A stretch of DNA of 64,000 bases from assembly GCF_017515565.1 (NCBI RefSeq), contig NZ_JAFWFN010000002.1:19588-83587 (forward strand), written 5' to 3'. The notes beneath the pieces were generated by a model. That model worked only from the letters and a program-made list of their open reading frames with translations, was not told where the DNA came from and searched no databases. Each line of letters begins with the position of its first letter. The first letter of the stretch is position 1. The position numbers and the translations under genes are program-made. Source of the stretch: Halomonas sp. (GTDB taxonomy: Bacteria; Pseudomonadota; Gammaproteobacteria; Pseudomonadales; Halomonadaceae). Of this stretch, positions 38,138 through 47,158 are shown piece by piece.

Positions 38138-40263
38138 TGACTGAGTATGCACTGTACAGCCTGACGCAGTCGGCTAACCGCCTCGCCGTGAGCTTTCGCC
38201 AAGGGCTGGTTTTGAAACGCCCAGGCGGCCAGCTGCTGATGGACTAAGCTTGCCTGCTCATCCAGCGACCAGCGGCTTGCTTCCCGGGCCAGAGCTTGGA
38301 GCGCCGCCCGGGCAAGCGCGGGGTCGCGGTGAGCATGCGCAACGTCGTCAACTGCCTGCCTATCTACCTGGTTAAGTGGCTCGCCCTGGAGCGAAGGTAA
38401 TAAAAGCACCAGCACAGCGGCAGGCAGCGCGGCCAATTCAAACGCCAATAGGCTCGGTAATGAAGCAGCAAATTGACGCTGCAGCGCCTTAAGCACCGCT
38501 TCGCCTTCGGCATTTAATGCCTGCGCCACCATTACTGCATACTCTCCGGTGGCTATTTCGCGGGTAACGCCCAGGCGCACCGGTACAAACCCTAACGCCA
38601 GCCAAAAACGTAGCAGTGACGCCTCGGCGCCAAAGGTGGCGCCATATAGCGCGATCCCTTGCTGGGCGGCGTCAGCGGTATCCTCTTTTAAAAGCCGCCG
38701 CGCGAGCCCTTCCCGTCGTCGCTCAGGGTGAGTCGCAATTCGTGATACCCGACGCCAGCGGGCGGTCAACGCTTCCCGGCTGCCACTGTGCGCTGCCAGT
38801 GACTGGGCAAGCAGATGCCCCTGGGGGCGGCGCTCGCCACGCGCCACCTGCTCTGCAAGCTCCGCTGCAAAATCGCCCTCCTCGCGGGTAACTAGCACCG
38901 CCTGGGGTTCATCTTCATGGGTAATGATACGCAGCCCCGTGCCAGGGCCATCCAATAGCTGGCGTACATCGCTAGGGGTGGTGCGGTAGTGTGACTGCAC
39001 CAAGAGGCCAAATAGCTTTTCTAGCAGTGGTTCTTGCTGAGCGAGTTCGGCTTGAACCAAAAGAACACTTCTTCCTGCGCCTTGCTTGGCGTGTGGCAGC
39101 GGCGCCTTTAACAGCAGCAGTTGCTGAATCGCCGCCTCGAGAGGGTCTGATGACGACCAGCGGACAGGCTCTGTGAGTTCAATTGCTCGCCACTGAGGTG
39201 CTTGGTGATTGAGCACCTCACGAAAGCGCAAAGCGAAACCTCGCCCTGAGCCCTCGTAACCATGCACCGTGGTCGCAAAGGCAATACGCGGAAACGCAGC
39301 CAGCCACTGCCCTAGTAGCGCCGCAGGAATGGCAGCGGCTTCATCAACCAGCAAGTAACTGCCGTCACCGCCAAGGCGCTGGTCGTTAACGTACTCAGTG
39401 AGCAGGTCTGGCGGTACAAAATCCACTGCGGCACCGCTTGGCATCACAAAGCGTCCTGGCGCTTCCCGCTGACCTTCGGGGCAGAGCGCTGCTAAACGCG
39501 CAAAAAAGCTTTCCAGGGAGCTTAACCGAGGAGCTGTCACCACAACCTGTGCTACGCCTTTGGCCAGCAGCCGAGCGCCGGCAATCCCCAGCGCTGCACT
39601 TTTACCGCGCCCCCGGTCAGCGGTAATCACCAGTGGTCGGCGCCGTTTAAGCCCCACCAACCCGGCAACGGCCCTGGCTTGATCTAGCGTTAGGCAGTCG
39701 GCGTCATCGGCATAAGCAATACGCTGGGCGCTTGCAGGTAGCTTAGGTAGCGTCAACCCTCCATCAGCTGACCAGCGAATAATGCCGGGAGCTGACAGCA
39801 AACGCGCCATACGCGCTAAGTAGTGCGCAGTGAGGGACTTCCAGTGCCAGGGGTGATCAGCAAAACGGGCGTAATCAGGGTCAGGATGACGACCAAAGCA
39901 CGCGGGCGTGATCACAACGCACAACCCACCTGCCGTCACGGTGCCTGCTAATGCGCCCAAGGCATCCGGGTCTAGCCCCTGGGCACCGCTGGCATCAATC
40001 ACCATTAGTTGATGCTCGGCACCTAGCCGGGTACGCGCCTTGCGTGCCGTTACGCAGGGGGAAACCGGCGCTTCCTCTGCATCACCTACCCAAAGCGGCG
40101 ACTGCCAAGGTGCTGCTTGCCAAAGCTGCAGGGCCTGCTTACGGCACTCGTTTGGCGGCCCAGATAACCACACTAGCTGTCGCCAGCGGCGGCGCTGCAA
40201 GCGCGCTGCGTGACAAGCCAGTGCGTAAACGTGACGGGGACGCGTAGTACTCAATGAGGTCAT
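38116..40263 (-). CDS. tmcA: tRNA(Met) cytidine acetyltransferase TmcA
   Basis: 715 aa. It uses ATP/GTP and acetyl-CoA to form N4-acetylcytidine at the wobble base of elongator tRNA-Met. The N-terminal DUF1726-like domain contains WLSGPPNECRKQALQLWQ. The helicase-like domain has Walker A ITADRGRGKSAALG and Walker B LVDEAAAIP. The GNAT acetyltransferase domain contains SRIATHPERRREGLARRLL. A C-terminal tRNA-binding tail follows. ATG 40263 has GGAAG five bases upstream; a TTG four codons earlier is in frame but less likely. Confidence 0.94.
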   Translation of the reverse strand: MTSLSTTRPRHVYALACHAARLQRRRWRQLVWLSGPPNECRKQALQLWQAAPWQSPLWVGDAEEAPVSPCVTARKARTRLGAEHQLMVIDASGAQGLDPDALGALAGTVTAGGLCVVITPACFGRHPDPDYARFADHPWHWKSLTAHYLARMARLLSAPGIIRWSADGGLTLPKLPASAQRIAYADDADCLTLDQARAVAGLVGLKRRRPLVITADRGRGKSAALGIAGARLLAKGVAQVVVTAPRLSSLESFFARLAALCPEGQREAPGRFVMPSGAAVDFVPPDLLTEYVNDQRLGGDGSYLLVDEAAAIPAALLGQWLAAFPRIAFATTVHGYEGSGRGFALRFREVLNHQAPQWRAIELTEPVRWSSSDPLEAAIQQLLLLKAPLPHAKQGAGRSVLLVQAELAQQEPLLEKLFGLLVQSHYRTTPSDVRQLLDGPGTGLRIITHEDEPQAVLVTREEGDFAAELAEQVARGERRPQGHLLAQSLAAHSGSREALTARWRRVSRIATHPERRREGLARRLLKEDTADAAQQGIALYGATFGAEASLLRFWLALGFVPVRLGVTREIATGEYAVMVAQALNAEGEAVLKALQRQFAASLPSLLAFELAALPAAVLVLLLPSLQGEPLNQVDRQAVDDVAHAHRDPALARAALQALAREASRWSLDEQASLVHQQLAAWAFQNQPLAKAHGEAVSRLRQAVQCILSQERGIGK

Positions 40264-40579
40264 ATCAGCTTCCAAACGGGCGTTATGCTTACAACTTTGG
40301 TATTGAAAACACTGCTTTTCAACGCTGAAACTCTTCTTCTTACTGCCATACAGATGTCATAAATGCTTGTTAAGTTTAGTAATTACAACCAAGTAACCGA
40401 TAAGCATGGCGTTAGTTCTATTAAACACTGATATTGCGCCGCAGCGGGTAGGTTGTGATAGCTTAGGTTTGCAGCGGGACGGACTCAGCGCTTTACGTAA
40501 ACGTAACCTCTCGCTCATTAATTTCCTGTCTCCAGGTAACAAACACTAATAAATCCGTACGCCAAACCAGGAAAACATC
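40264..40579. promoter_or_regulatory. Divergent tmcA / TRAP promoter region with dyads
   Basis: 316 bp without a supported gene. At 40303-40322 there is a perfect dyad TTGAAAA-N6-TTTTCAA, about 40 bp upstream of tmcA. At 40492-40501 there is the palindrome TTTACGTAAA, about 80 bp upstream of the TRAP binding-protein gene. Either could be an operator; which regulator binds is unknown. Confidence 0.45.
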
Positions 40580-41683
40580 ATGAAAAAAATGACAAAATTC
40601 GCCCTAACAGGCCTTGCGGCTGGCGTTGCCTTCGCCGCACTCACCACTACCGCTCAGGCACAAGAACAGTGAACAATGACCTCCACTTGGCCCGACAACT
40701 TAGACCTAATTAAAATCGATCAGCACTGGGCTGAGCTAGTTAACCAGCTTGCCGGTGATGAGCTACAAATCAATTTCCGCGCGGGCGGCACGTTAATGCC
40801 TGGTACTGAGGTATTTGATGCCACTGAAACCGGCAGTATCGAAGCCGCGGGCGACTGGCCAGGCTATTGGGCTGGCACAAACCCAGCTTTCTCGCCACTA
40901 GCCACCACTACCAGTTTGTTTAACGCCGTTGACTATATTAACTGGATTCAGCGGTGGGGCGGCCGTGAGCTCTACGAAGAGATCTACGGTCAGTACGACA
41001 TGATGTACCTGCCTTATGCAGCGCTAAATAATGAGTCTGGCTTTATGGGGCGCACCCCCATTGAGAGCCTCGCTGACTTGGAAGGTAAGCGACTGCGCCT
41101 CTCTGGCCGCGACCAGGGCCGTGTACTTGAAGAGCTAGGCGGCTCTCAGGTCACACTCGCTGGTGGCGAAGTGTACCAAGCCATTGAGCGTGGCGTTATC
41201 GATGCTGGCGAGTTCTCAACCCCCGGCGTTGACTACAACGCAGGCTTTGCAGAAGTAGCTGATTACTGGGCCACCCCCGGCTGGCACCAGTCTGCTAGCG
41301 TCTTCGGGGTAATGATTAACATGGACGCGTGGAATGCTCTCACCGAAGAGACCCAGCAGAAGCTAAGAATCGCTGCGGACGCCACCATGGCTTGGTCGCT
41401 GGCGTGGTCTGAGCGTGAATCTACCGATGCAACCCAGAAGTTTATTGACGCGGGCGTCACCATCAACCAGTTCTCAGAAGAGGATCTGGAGCGCATTCAG
41501 CAAATCACCAACGAAGTGATCGTACGCGGCGCGTGTGAGAACACTGATCACGCGAAAGTCTATCACTCCATGGTTAGCTACCTGGAAGACTACGCTAAAT
41601 GGCGCGACATCTCTGCGCCATTCAATATGAGCCGCACCATGGACAACCTGCCCTCATTGGAAGAGATCGAAGCCTGCCTATAA
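40580..41683 (+). pseudogene. TRAP transporter substrate-binding protein, interrupted by in-frame TGA
   Basis: Starting at ATG 40580 the frame encodes a signal peptide (MKKMTKFALTGLAAGVAFAA then LTTTAQAQEQ). It then meets TGA at 40670-40672 and continues in the same frame as T-MTSTWPDNLDLIKIDQHW through a complete DctP-type protein to TAA 41683. The downstream part has GGDWPGYWAG-like and GKRLRLSGRDQGRVLEELGG blocks. In relatives I expect Trp (TGG) at the interrupted position (WTMTSTWP), so TGG to TGA is the simplest lesion. Re-initiation at ATG 40676 would lose the signal peptide, so no functional periplasmic protein is expected. It sits directly before the permease genes. Confidence 0.85.
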
Positions 41684-41695
41684 GGCGCTTCTGCG

Positions 41696-41724
41696 CCGCC
41701 CCGGTTCGCCGGGGCGGTTTTTTT
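41696..41724 (+). terminator. Strong intrinsic terminator between TRAP binding-protein and permease genes
   Basis: A 9-bp GC stem CCGCCCCGG / CCGGGGCGG with a TTCG tetraloop is followed by T7 and lies 23 bp before the dctQ start. It would limit permease expression relative to the binding protein by partial readthrough. Confidence 0.88.
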
Positions 41725-41746
41725 GTGCTGACCGCGGAGATCTTCC

Positions 41747-42250
41747 ATGAATGCGATTGCCAAGGCGATCGATGCGATTAACGAGTTATTCGGGCGAATC
41801 GTTGCTCCGTTAATTGCCATCATTACCCTCATTGTTCTTTTTGACATTGCGTCACGCTTTTTCTTTGGGCGTCCCAGCGACTGGGCGTTCGATGTGACCA
41901 AAATGCTCTTTGGCGCCCATTTTATGCTGATGGCTGCCTATGGGTTACGCCACCACGCCCATGTTGAAGTAGACGTCATCAAGCGGTTGCTGTCCCGTAA
42001 GCGCCAAGCATTAGTTGAGGTAATCGGTTATCTGGTTTTCTTTGTTCCCTTTATCTGGATGCTGCTGACCTTCGGCTGGCGCTTCTTTGAACGCTCCTTT
42101 AGCCGTGGTGAAACCACCTATGGCATGGTGTCGATCCCGGTTTACCCCGTTAAGGGCGTCATTGTAGTGGCCGCGGCACTTCTGTTGCTGCAGGCAATTG
42201 CCATTGTACTGCGGGCCATTATGCAAATGCGCGAGGAGAAATCAGTATGA
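41747..42250 (+). CDS. TRAP transporter small permease (DctQ-type)
   Basis: 167 aa with four helices. It contains the family blocks FDIASRFFFGRPSDWAFDVT and YGLRHHAHVEVDVIKRLLS. DctQ pairs with the large DctM subunit in Na+-driven uptake that depends on the periplasmic binding protein. ATG 41747 has GGAG seven bases upstream. It overlaps dctM by 4 bp. The frame is intact although the binding-protein gene upstream is broken. Confidence 0.92.
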   Translation: MNAIAKAIDAINELFGRIVAPLIAIITLIVLFDIASRFFFGRPSDWAFDVTKMLFGAHFMLMAAYGLRHHAHVEVDVIKRLLSRKRQALVEVIGYLVFFVPFIWMLLTFGWRFFERSFSRGETTYGMVSIPVYPVKGVIVVAAALLLLQAIAIVLRAIMQMREEKSV

Positions 42251-43578
42251 ATCTGAGTCCTGAACTACTTGCGCTAGTGATGTTTGGCGGGCTGCTCATC
42301 GGCCTTTTTATGGGTCATCCGCTGGCCTTTGTACTCGGCGGCGTGGCCGTAATCGGCGCGTTTTTAGGCCCGGGTGAGCGCGTACTAGGCACACTGATTA
42401 ACAACATTTTTGGTAATGCCATGGACAACTATGTCCTGGTGGCTATTCCCCTATTCGTATTAATGGCGAGGTTTCTTAACGACTCAGGCGTCACGGAGAA
42501 GATGTTTGATGCCATGCGCCTGCTGCTTGCCAATCTACGGGGTGGCTTGGCGCTCACGGTCGTTATTGTATCGGTGCTGTTGGCAGCGACTACCGGCATT
42601 GTTGGGGCATCCATTGCAGTGATGGGCATGATCGCCTTAGTGCCGATGCTTAAGTATGGCTACAACAAAGAGCTAAGTGCTGGCGTCATTATGGCCAGCG
42701 GCTGCTTAGGCATTCTTATTCCCCCCAGCATCATGCTGATTTTAATGGCTAGCTACTCGCCTGTATCTGTCGGTGCGCTGTTTGCTGGCGCAATGATCCC
42801 GGGTTTAATGCTCGGCGTTATGTACGCACTGTACGTGCTGCTGATCTGCCATTTTAAACCTTCTTACGGCCCGCCAGTGCCCAAGGAGGAGCGTGCGGAA
42901 GTGAGCACCAAGCAGCTGCTTATTATGCTGGGTAAATATGTTGTTCCACCCATGTCGTTAATCTTAGGCGTACTTGGCGCGCTGTTCACCGGCATCGCTA
43001 CTGCCACCGAAGCCTCTGCCATTGGGGTGTTTATCGCCTTTATTCTGTTTATGATTTTTGGCGATCGGAAGATCAAAACCTGCTACAACACGCTGATTGA
43101 AGCAGGCAAGACCACCACCATGGTAATGCTGGTACTGGTAGGGGCCACTGCGTTTACCGGGGTGTTCTCGCGCGGCGGCGGTATGCAGGTAATTCAAGAT
43201 TTGCTGCTAGCCATGCCGGGTGGCACCACCGGCGCGCTGATTATGATGCTGTTCTTAGTGTTTATTCTGGGTATGTTCCTAGACTGGACAGGCATTGTGC
43301 TACTCAGCTTCCCGATTATGCTGCCCATCGTCCAGCAGATGGGTGTTGACCCGCTCTGGTTCGTGGTAATGGTGGCCGTGGTTCTTCAAACCTCGTTCCT
43401 CACCCCGCCGTTTGGCTATGCGCTGTTCTACTTAAAAGGGGTGGCACCGCCAGGGGTAGAGATCGTCGATCTTTACAAAGCGGTTATCCCCTTTGTAGCG
43501 CTGGTTCTACTAGCTTGCTTGTTGATGTCGTTCTTCCCGTGGCTGGTAACCGGGCTACCTAAAATATTGCTAGGGTAA
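42247..43578 (+). CDS. TRAP transporter large permease (DctM-type)
   Basis: 443 aa with about 12 helices. Family blocks include GHPLAFVLGGVAVIGAFLGP, AMDNYVLVAIPLFVLMARFL, ASGCLGILIPPSIMLILMAS, and the C-terminal TSFLTPPFGYALFYLKGVAP. The DctPQM order is standard. From the neighbouring enzymes the substrate is probably a small hydroxylated acid, polyol or sulfonate (inference). Confidence 0.94.
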   Translation: MNLSPELLALVMFGGLLIGLFMGHPLAFVLGGVAVIGAFLGPGERVLGTLINNIFGNAMDNYVLVAIPLFVLMARFLNDSGVTEKMFDAMRLLLANLRGGLALTVVIVSVLLAATTGIVGASIAVMGMIALVPMLKYGYNKELSAGVIMASGCLGILIPPSIMLILMASYSPVSVGALFAGAMIPGLMLGVMYALYVLLICHFKPSYGPPVPKEERAEVSTKQLLIMLGKYVVPPMSLILGVLGALFTGIATATEASAIGVFIAFILFMIFGDRKIKTCYNTLIEAGKTTTMVMLVLVGATAFTGVFSRGGGMQVIQDLLLAMPGGTTGALIMMLFLVFILGMFLDWTGIVLLSFPIMLPIVQQMGVDPLWFVVMVAVVLQTSFLTPPFGYALFYLKGVAPPGVEIVDLYKAVIPFVALVLLACLLMSFFPWLVTGLPKILLG

Positions 43579-43592
43579 TAATTCAACAACCC

Positions 43593-43621
43593 AAAAAGCC
43601 GCCTCGCTAATGCGAGGCGGC
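43593..43621. terminator. Terminator between dctM and the LacI-type regulator
   Basis: A 10-bp stem GCCGCCTCGC / GCGAGGCGGC with loop TAAT is preceded by A5, which is U5 for the minus-strand regulator transcript. It probably also stops dctM transcripts. Confidence 0.8.
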
Positions 43622-43673
43622 GTACTTTCAAACCCAGCTTTTATATCTTTAAAGGTCTTGGGGCTTTCGCCTT

Positions 43674-44675
43674 TTAACGGCGCACGCTGGCCCTGACAAT
43701 GGGCGTCACTGGCAGCACCTTATGCTCACCCGCCACATGGCCGCTGGCAATTTGGGCTAACAGTAATGATGTAGCTTCATCCACCATTGCTTCTATAGGT
43801 TGCTGCACCGTGGTTAGCTGATAGCTTGGCCACGCCGCTACCGGGATATTATCAAACCCCACCACCGCCACATCCTCGGGCACCCGCAAGTCCATTTCCG
43901 CTTTTAACGTGTCGATCACGGCTATTGCCATATGATCATTCGCGGCAAACACCGCATCCGGGTAGACATCGGCCGTGAACAGCTCACGCGTTACTGCTTG
44001 AGCGGTGGCGAACTGATAGTCACCTCGCGCCTCCGCCCAGCATGCTCTTCCATGGGCCGCCAGAGCATCCAGAAACCCTTGCCGACGCTGGCTACTAGTA
44101 GACGATTCGGCTAACCCGGCTATAAAGGCAATCCGCTCGCAGCCACGCTCAATCAAAAACTCACCAACCCAGTAGCCGCCGTGGTAGTTGTCGCTGGCGA
44201 CTTGACTGACGCCTTCAAACGCAACGGTACGATTGATCATCACAACCGGAATACTCCGCGCCACACACTCGCCGGCAAAAGACGAAGAGAGCGTCGCAGA
44301 CAGCATCAAAATACCATCCGCCTGGCTTTGTAAAATTTCAGCCATGACGCTGGCTGACTCTTGCTCATCGCTACTCATAAACAGAAGCAGGTGATAGCCA
44401 TGCTGCTGAAAACGCCGTGACGCGTACTCCAGCATTTGCGCATAAAAGGGGTTATCCAGTTGCGACATAACAACGGCAATTGTGCGTGAGGTGCGGGTGA
44501 TTAATGACCGCGCGATGGCGTTAGGTCGATAGCCTAACTGCTTAGCAGCAGCTAATACTTTCTCTCTGGTTTTCGGTGCGATGCTCGCATTGGGTGAAAA
44601 ACAGCGGCTCACCGCTGATTGCGACACACCGGCAAGCGCCGCCACTTCTTGGGATGTCACCGGCCGTTTTCTCAT
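43674..44675 (-). CDS. LacI-family transcriptional regulator
   Basis: 333 aa. The N-terminal helix-turn-helix reads TSQEVAALAGVSQSAVSRCF, followed by a hinge helix with RPNAIARSLITRTSRTIAVV. The periplasmic-binding-protein-like effector domain includes DNPFYAQMLEY and VAVVGFDNIPVAAWPSYQLT. It is most like the GntR/KdgR-type sugar-acid regulators of the family (impression only). It lies 30 bp downstream of the dehydrogenase gene and probably controls the surrounding locus. ATG 44675 has GAGGT five bases upstream. Confidence 0.9.
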   Translation of the reverse strand: MRKRPVTSQEVAALAGVSQSAVSRCFSPNASIAPKTREKVLAAAKQLGYRPNAIARSLITRTSRTIAVVMSQLDNPFYAQMLEYASRRFQQHGYHLLLFMSSDEQESASVMAEILQSQADGILMLSATLSSSFAGECVARSIPVVMINRTVAFEGVSQVASDNYHGGYWVGEFLIERGCERIAFIAGLAESSTSSQRRQGFLDALAAHGRACWAEARGDYQFATAQAVTRELFTADVYPDAVFAANDHMAIAVIDTLKAEMDLRVPEDVAVVGFDNIPVAAWPSYQLTTVQQPIEAMVDEATSLLLAQIASGHVAGEHKVLPVTPIVRASVRR

Positions 44676-44705
44676 TTACACCTCATATAAAAAACAACAC
44701 CGCCG

Positions 44706-45641
44706 TTAACTGCCTGGCTGCGCTTGCTTGTGGGCAATCAACGCCATCAAACGCCGGTCGCGCCAAGCTTGGCGGCCTGCCAACTGGTTATTGGGCAGGG
44801 CCTCTCGGCGCTGTTCATCCAGCTCTTGCAGTGTTTGCGCCTCCCAGGGGTTATCACCACTGCGTTGAGTATCAACATCGCGATAGAGCGGGCCATAACG
44901 CCCGGCGTAATCCACTACCCCTTTTGGCGCATTGAGGTCTATGGTTTCAAAAGGCCCCATAAATGACCACCGAAGCCCTAGCCCATGCTTTACAGTTTTA
45001 TCCAGATCTTCTGATGATACATAGCCATCGCGAAAAAGCCTTAGCGCCTCGTTTAGTAGCGCCCCCTGCAAGCGATTCAAGATAAAGCCCTGCACCTCTT
45101 TATTAACAAGAATGGGCTCTTGCTCGACTTGGCGCATTAACGCCATGGTGCGCTCAATCACTTGAGCGCTGGTGGCATTCGAGGGCACTACCTCCACCAG
45201 CGGAATTAAATAGGGCGGGTTCACCGGGTGTGCAACTAGGCAGCGCTCTGGATGCTCCAAATGCGCAGTAAACTGTGAGGCAACAATCCCCGACGTCGAG
45301 CTAGCAAGGATTGTATCGGGTTCTGAAGCGGCTTCAAGCTGGGTGTAAATGGCCTGCTTAGCCGCAACATCTTCTGGCCCGCACTCCTGCACATACGCTA
45401 CCCCGGTTAGCGCTTTAGTAAGATCTGCCTGTACGTCAATACGTGCCAAAATAGCCGCTGGCTCCTCGACCAACCCCGCTTTTTGAAGGTCTTCAAGCGA
45501 CTCATTTATCCGGCTAAGCACCGAGTCGAGCTGAAGATGGTCAACATCGTATAAACGTACGGCAAGCCCTGCACGAGCAAACACAATTGCCCACGCCCGG
45601 CCAATCAGCCCTGCCCCTACTACGGCTACGGTCATAGTCAT
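44706..45641 (-). CDS. 3-hydroxyacyl-CoA-dehydrogenase-fold dehydrogenase (lambda-crystallin / L-gulonate 3-dehydrogenase-like)
   Basis: 311 aa. The Rossmann NAD site is TVAVVGAGLIGRAWAIVFAR. A catalytic block follows with SSTSGIVASQFTAHLEHPER and LVAHPVNPPYLIPLVEVVP, the AHPVNPPYxxPLVE pattern of the lambda-crystallin/L-gulonate dehydrogenase subgroup. The C-terminal helical domain has GFILNRLQGALLNEALRLF. Several ATG codons cluster at the start; ATG 45641 has AGGA eight bases upstream. It oxidises a hydroxy acid rather than acyl-CoA if the subgroup assignment holds. Divergent from the HisD-like gene. Confidence 0.85.
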   Translation of the reverse strand: MTMTVAVVGAGLIGRAWAIVFARAGLAVRLYDVDHLQLDSVLSRINESLEDLQKAGLVEEPAAILARIDVQADLTKALTGVAYVQECGPEDVAAKQAIYTQLEAASEPDTILASSTSGIVASQFTAHLEHPERCLVAHPVNPPYLIPLVEVVPSNATSAQVIERTMALMRQVEQEPILVNKEVQGFILNRLQGALLNEALRLFRDGYVSSEDLDKTVKHGLGLRWSFMGPFETIDLNAPKGVVDYAGRYGPLYRDVDTQRSGDNPWEAQTLQELDEQRREALPNNQLAGRQAWRDRRLMALIAHKQAQPGS

Positions 45642-45677
45642 CATTATCATCCTATTTATTGCTGTTATTGCGGATAC

Positions 45678-45699
45678 ATTGCCACTAATACGTGGCAAT
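45678..45699. promoter_or_regulatory. Operator-like dyad 1 in the divergent catabolic promoter
   Basis: Perfect 8-bp arms ATTGCCAC and GTGGCAAT separated by 6 bp, 37 bp upstream of the lambda-crystallin-like gene. Confidence 0.55.
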
Positions 45700-45731
45700 C
45701 AGGCGCTTAATATAGCACTCACACAAACTAT

Positions 45732-45747
45732 TTGCATTCGTATGCAA
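45732..45747. promoter_or_regulatory. Operator-like dyad 2, LacI-type
   Basis: TTGCAT-TCGT-ATGCAA has 6-bp arms around a central CG, the architecture of LacI-family operators. It lies between the divergent dehydrogenase genes. The 11-mer TATTTGCATTC that includes its left arm recurs at 50999-51009 upstream of the iron-ABC ATPase, so a Fur-type reading cannot be excluded. Confidence 0.5.
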
Positions 45748-45848
45748 CAACGCCTAGCCTTACTTCCAGGCGCATAACGTACGCCATCCAATAACAAACC
45801 CTTTGTTAAAAGCCACCACACCACAACGCCTAATTAAAAGGAGCTTTT

Positions 45849-47158
45849 ATGATTCGCCACTTAAAATCCGGTGCCTCCGTTGAGTCTCGTAACGAAGCTG
45901 ATCGCCAAGTGCGGGAAACCGTCGAAAAGACGCTTGCTGATATTGAGGCTAACGGTGACAAAGCCGTGCGCCAGCTATCTGAAAAGTTTGATAACTGGTC
46001 ACCTGATTCTTTTCGTTTGAGCGACGCCGATATCGCCCAGGCGATGAGCCAGGTGTCTGAGCGCGACCTTGAAGATATTCGTTTTGCCCAGGCGCAAATT
46101 CGCCACTTTGCCGAGGCCCAACTCGCCTCAATGCAGCCGGTCGAAATCGAAACTCGCCCAGGCGTCGTGTTAGGCCACAAGCACCTGCCGATCAACTCAG
46201 TGGGCTGCTACATTCCCGGCGGCGCCTACCCTATGGTGGCGTCAGCCCATATGAGCGTGCTGACCGCTAAAGTGGCGGGCGTAAAACGCGTCATTGCCGC
46301 CGCGCCGCCGCACAAAGGCAAGCCTCACCCGGCCATTGTGGCAGCTATGCACCTGGCAGGCGCCGATGAAATCTTAGTGCTGGGTGGTGTTCAAGCAGTA
46401 GGCGCCATGGCGATTGGTACAGACACCATTGAACCTGTCGATATGCTGGTCGGCCCAGGCAACGCCTTTGTGGCCGAAGCCAAACGCCAGCTGTTTGGCC
46501 GTGTCGGCATTGACCTCTTCGCAGGCCCAACGGAAACGCTCGTAATCGCCGATGAGAGTGTCGATGGCCTGCTATGTGCCACTGACCTGTTAGGCCAAGC
46601 CGAACATGGCCCCACCTCCCCTGCTGCCCTGCTAACCAATTCAGAAAAACTCGCCAATGACACCTTGGCCGCTATTGAGGCGCTGCTCGAAAAGCTACCC
46701 ACGGCTGAGATCGCCCGCCAAGCGTGGGACACCCATGGTGAGATCATTGTGTGCGATAGCCATGAAGAGATGCTGCAGGTGGCTAATGAGATGGCCTACG
46801 AGCACGTTCAGGTAATGACCGAAGACCCCGAGCTTTACCTAGAAAAAATGACCAACTACGGCGCGCTGTTTCTTGGCCCGCGCACCAACGTGGCCTACGG
46901 CGATAAAGTTATCGGCACCAACCACACCCTGCCGACCAAAAAAGCCGCCCGCTATACCGGTGTCTTTGGGTGGGTAAATTCCTTAAAACCTGCACCTACC
47001 AGCGCGTGCTGACTGACGAAGCCTCCGCTGAGATTGGTAGCTACTGCTCGCGCCTATGCGCCTTAGAGGGCTTTGCGGGCCATGGCGAGCAGGCGAATGA
47101 GCGGGTTCGTCGTTATGGCAAACGCGATGTCCCTTACGCATCAGCGGTGGATGCATGA
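45849..47158 (+). pseudogene. Histidinol-dehydrogenase-like (HpsN-type) dehydrogenase, frameshifted near the C-terminus
   Basis: The reading frame from ATG 45849 encodes a HisD-fold NAD+-dependent dehydrogenase: [68 protein letters not shown] (Gln and His zinc ligands) and [16 protein letters not shown] (catalytic Glu-His, Asp ligand). Around 46959-46964 the frame is lost: observed ACC GGT GTC TTT, expected ACC GGT GGT CTT TGG GTG GGT AAA. One missing G explains it. The -1 frame then reads [20 protein letters not shown] to TGA 47158, and contains the last zinc ligand in [12 protein letters not shown]. The truncated protein ends at 47012. It is a paralogue outside the his operon, similar to sulfopropanediol dehydrogenase HpsN. 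Confidence 0.85.

Noticed and set aside
40670-40672. TGA in the TRAP binding protein as a selenocysteine codon
   Set aside because: No reason for selenocysteine in a periplasmic binding protein, the expected residue is Trp, and no SECIS-like hairpin is evident just downstream. A nonsense mutation or sequencing error is simpler.
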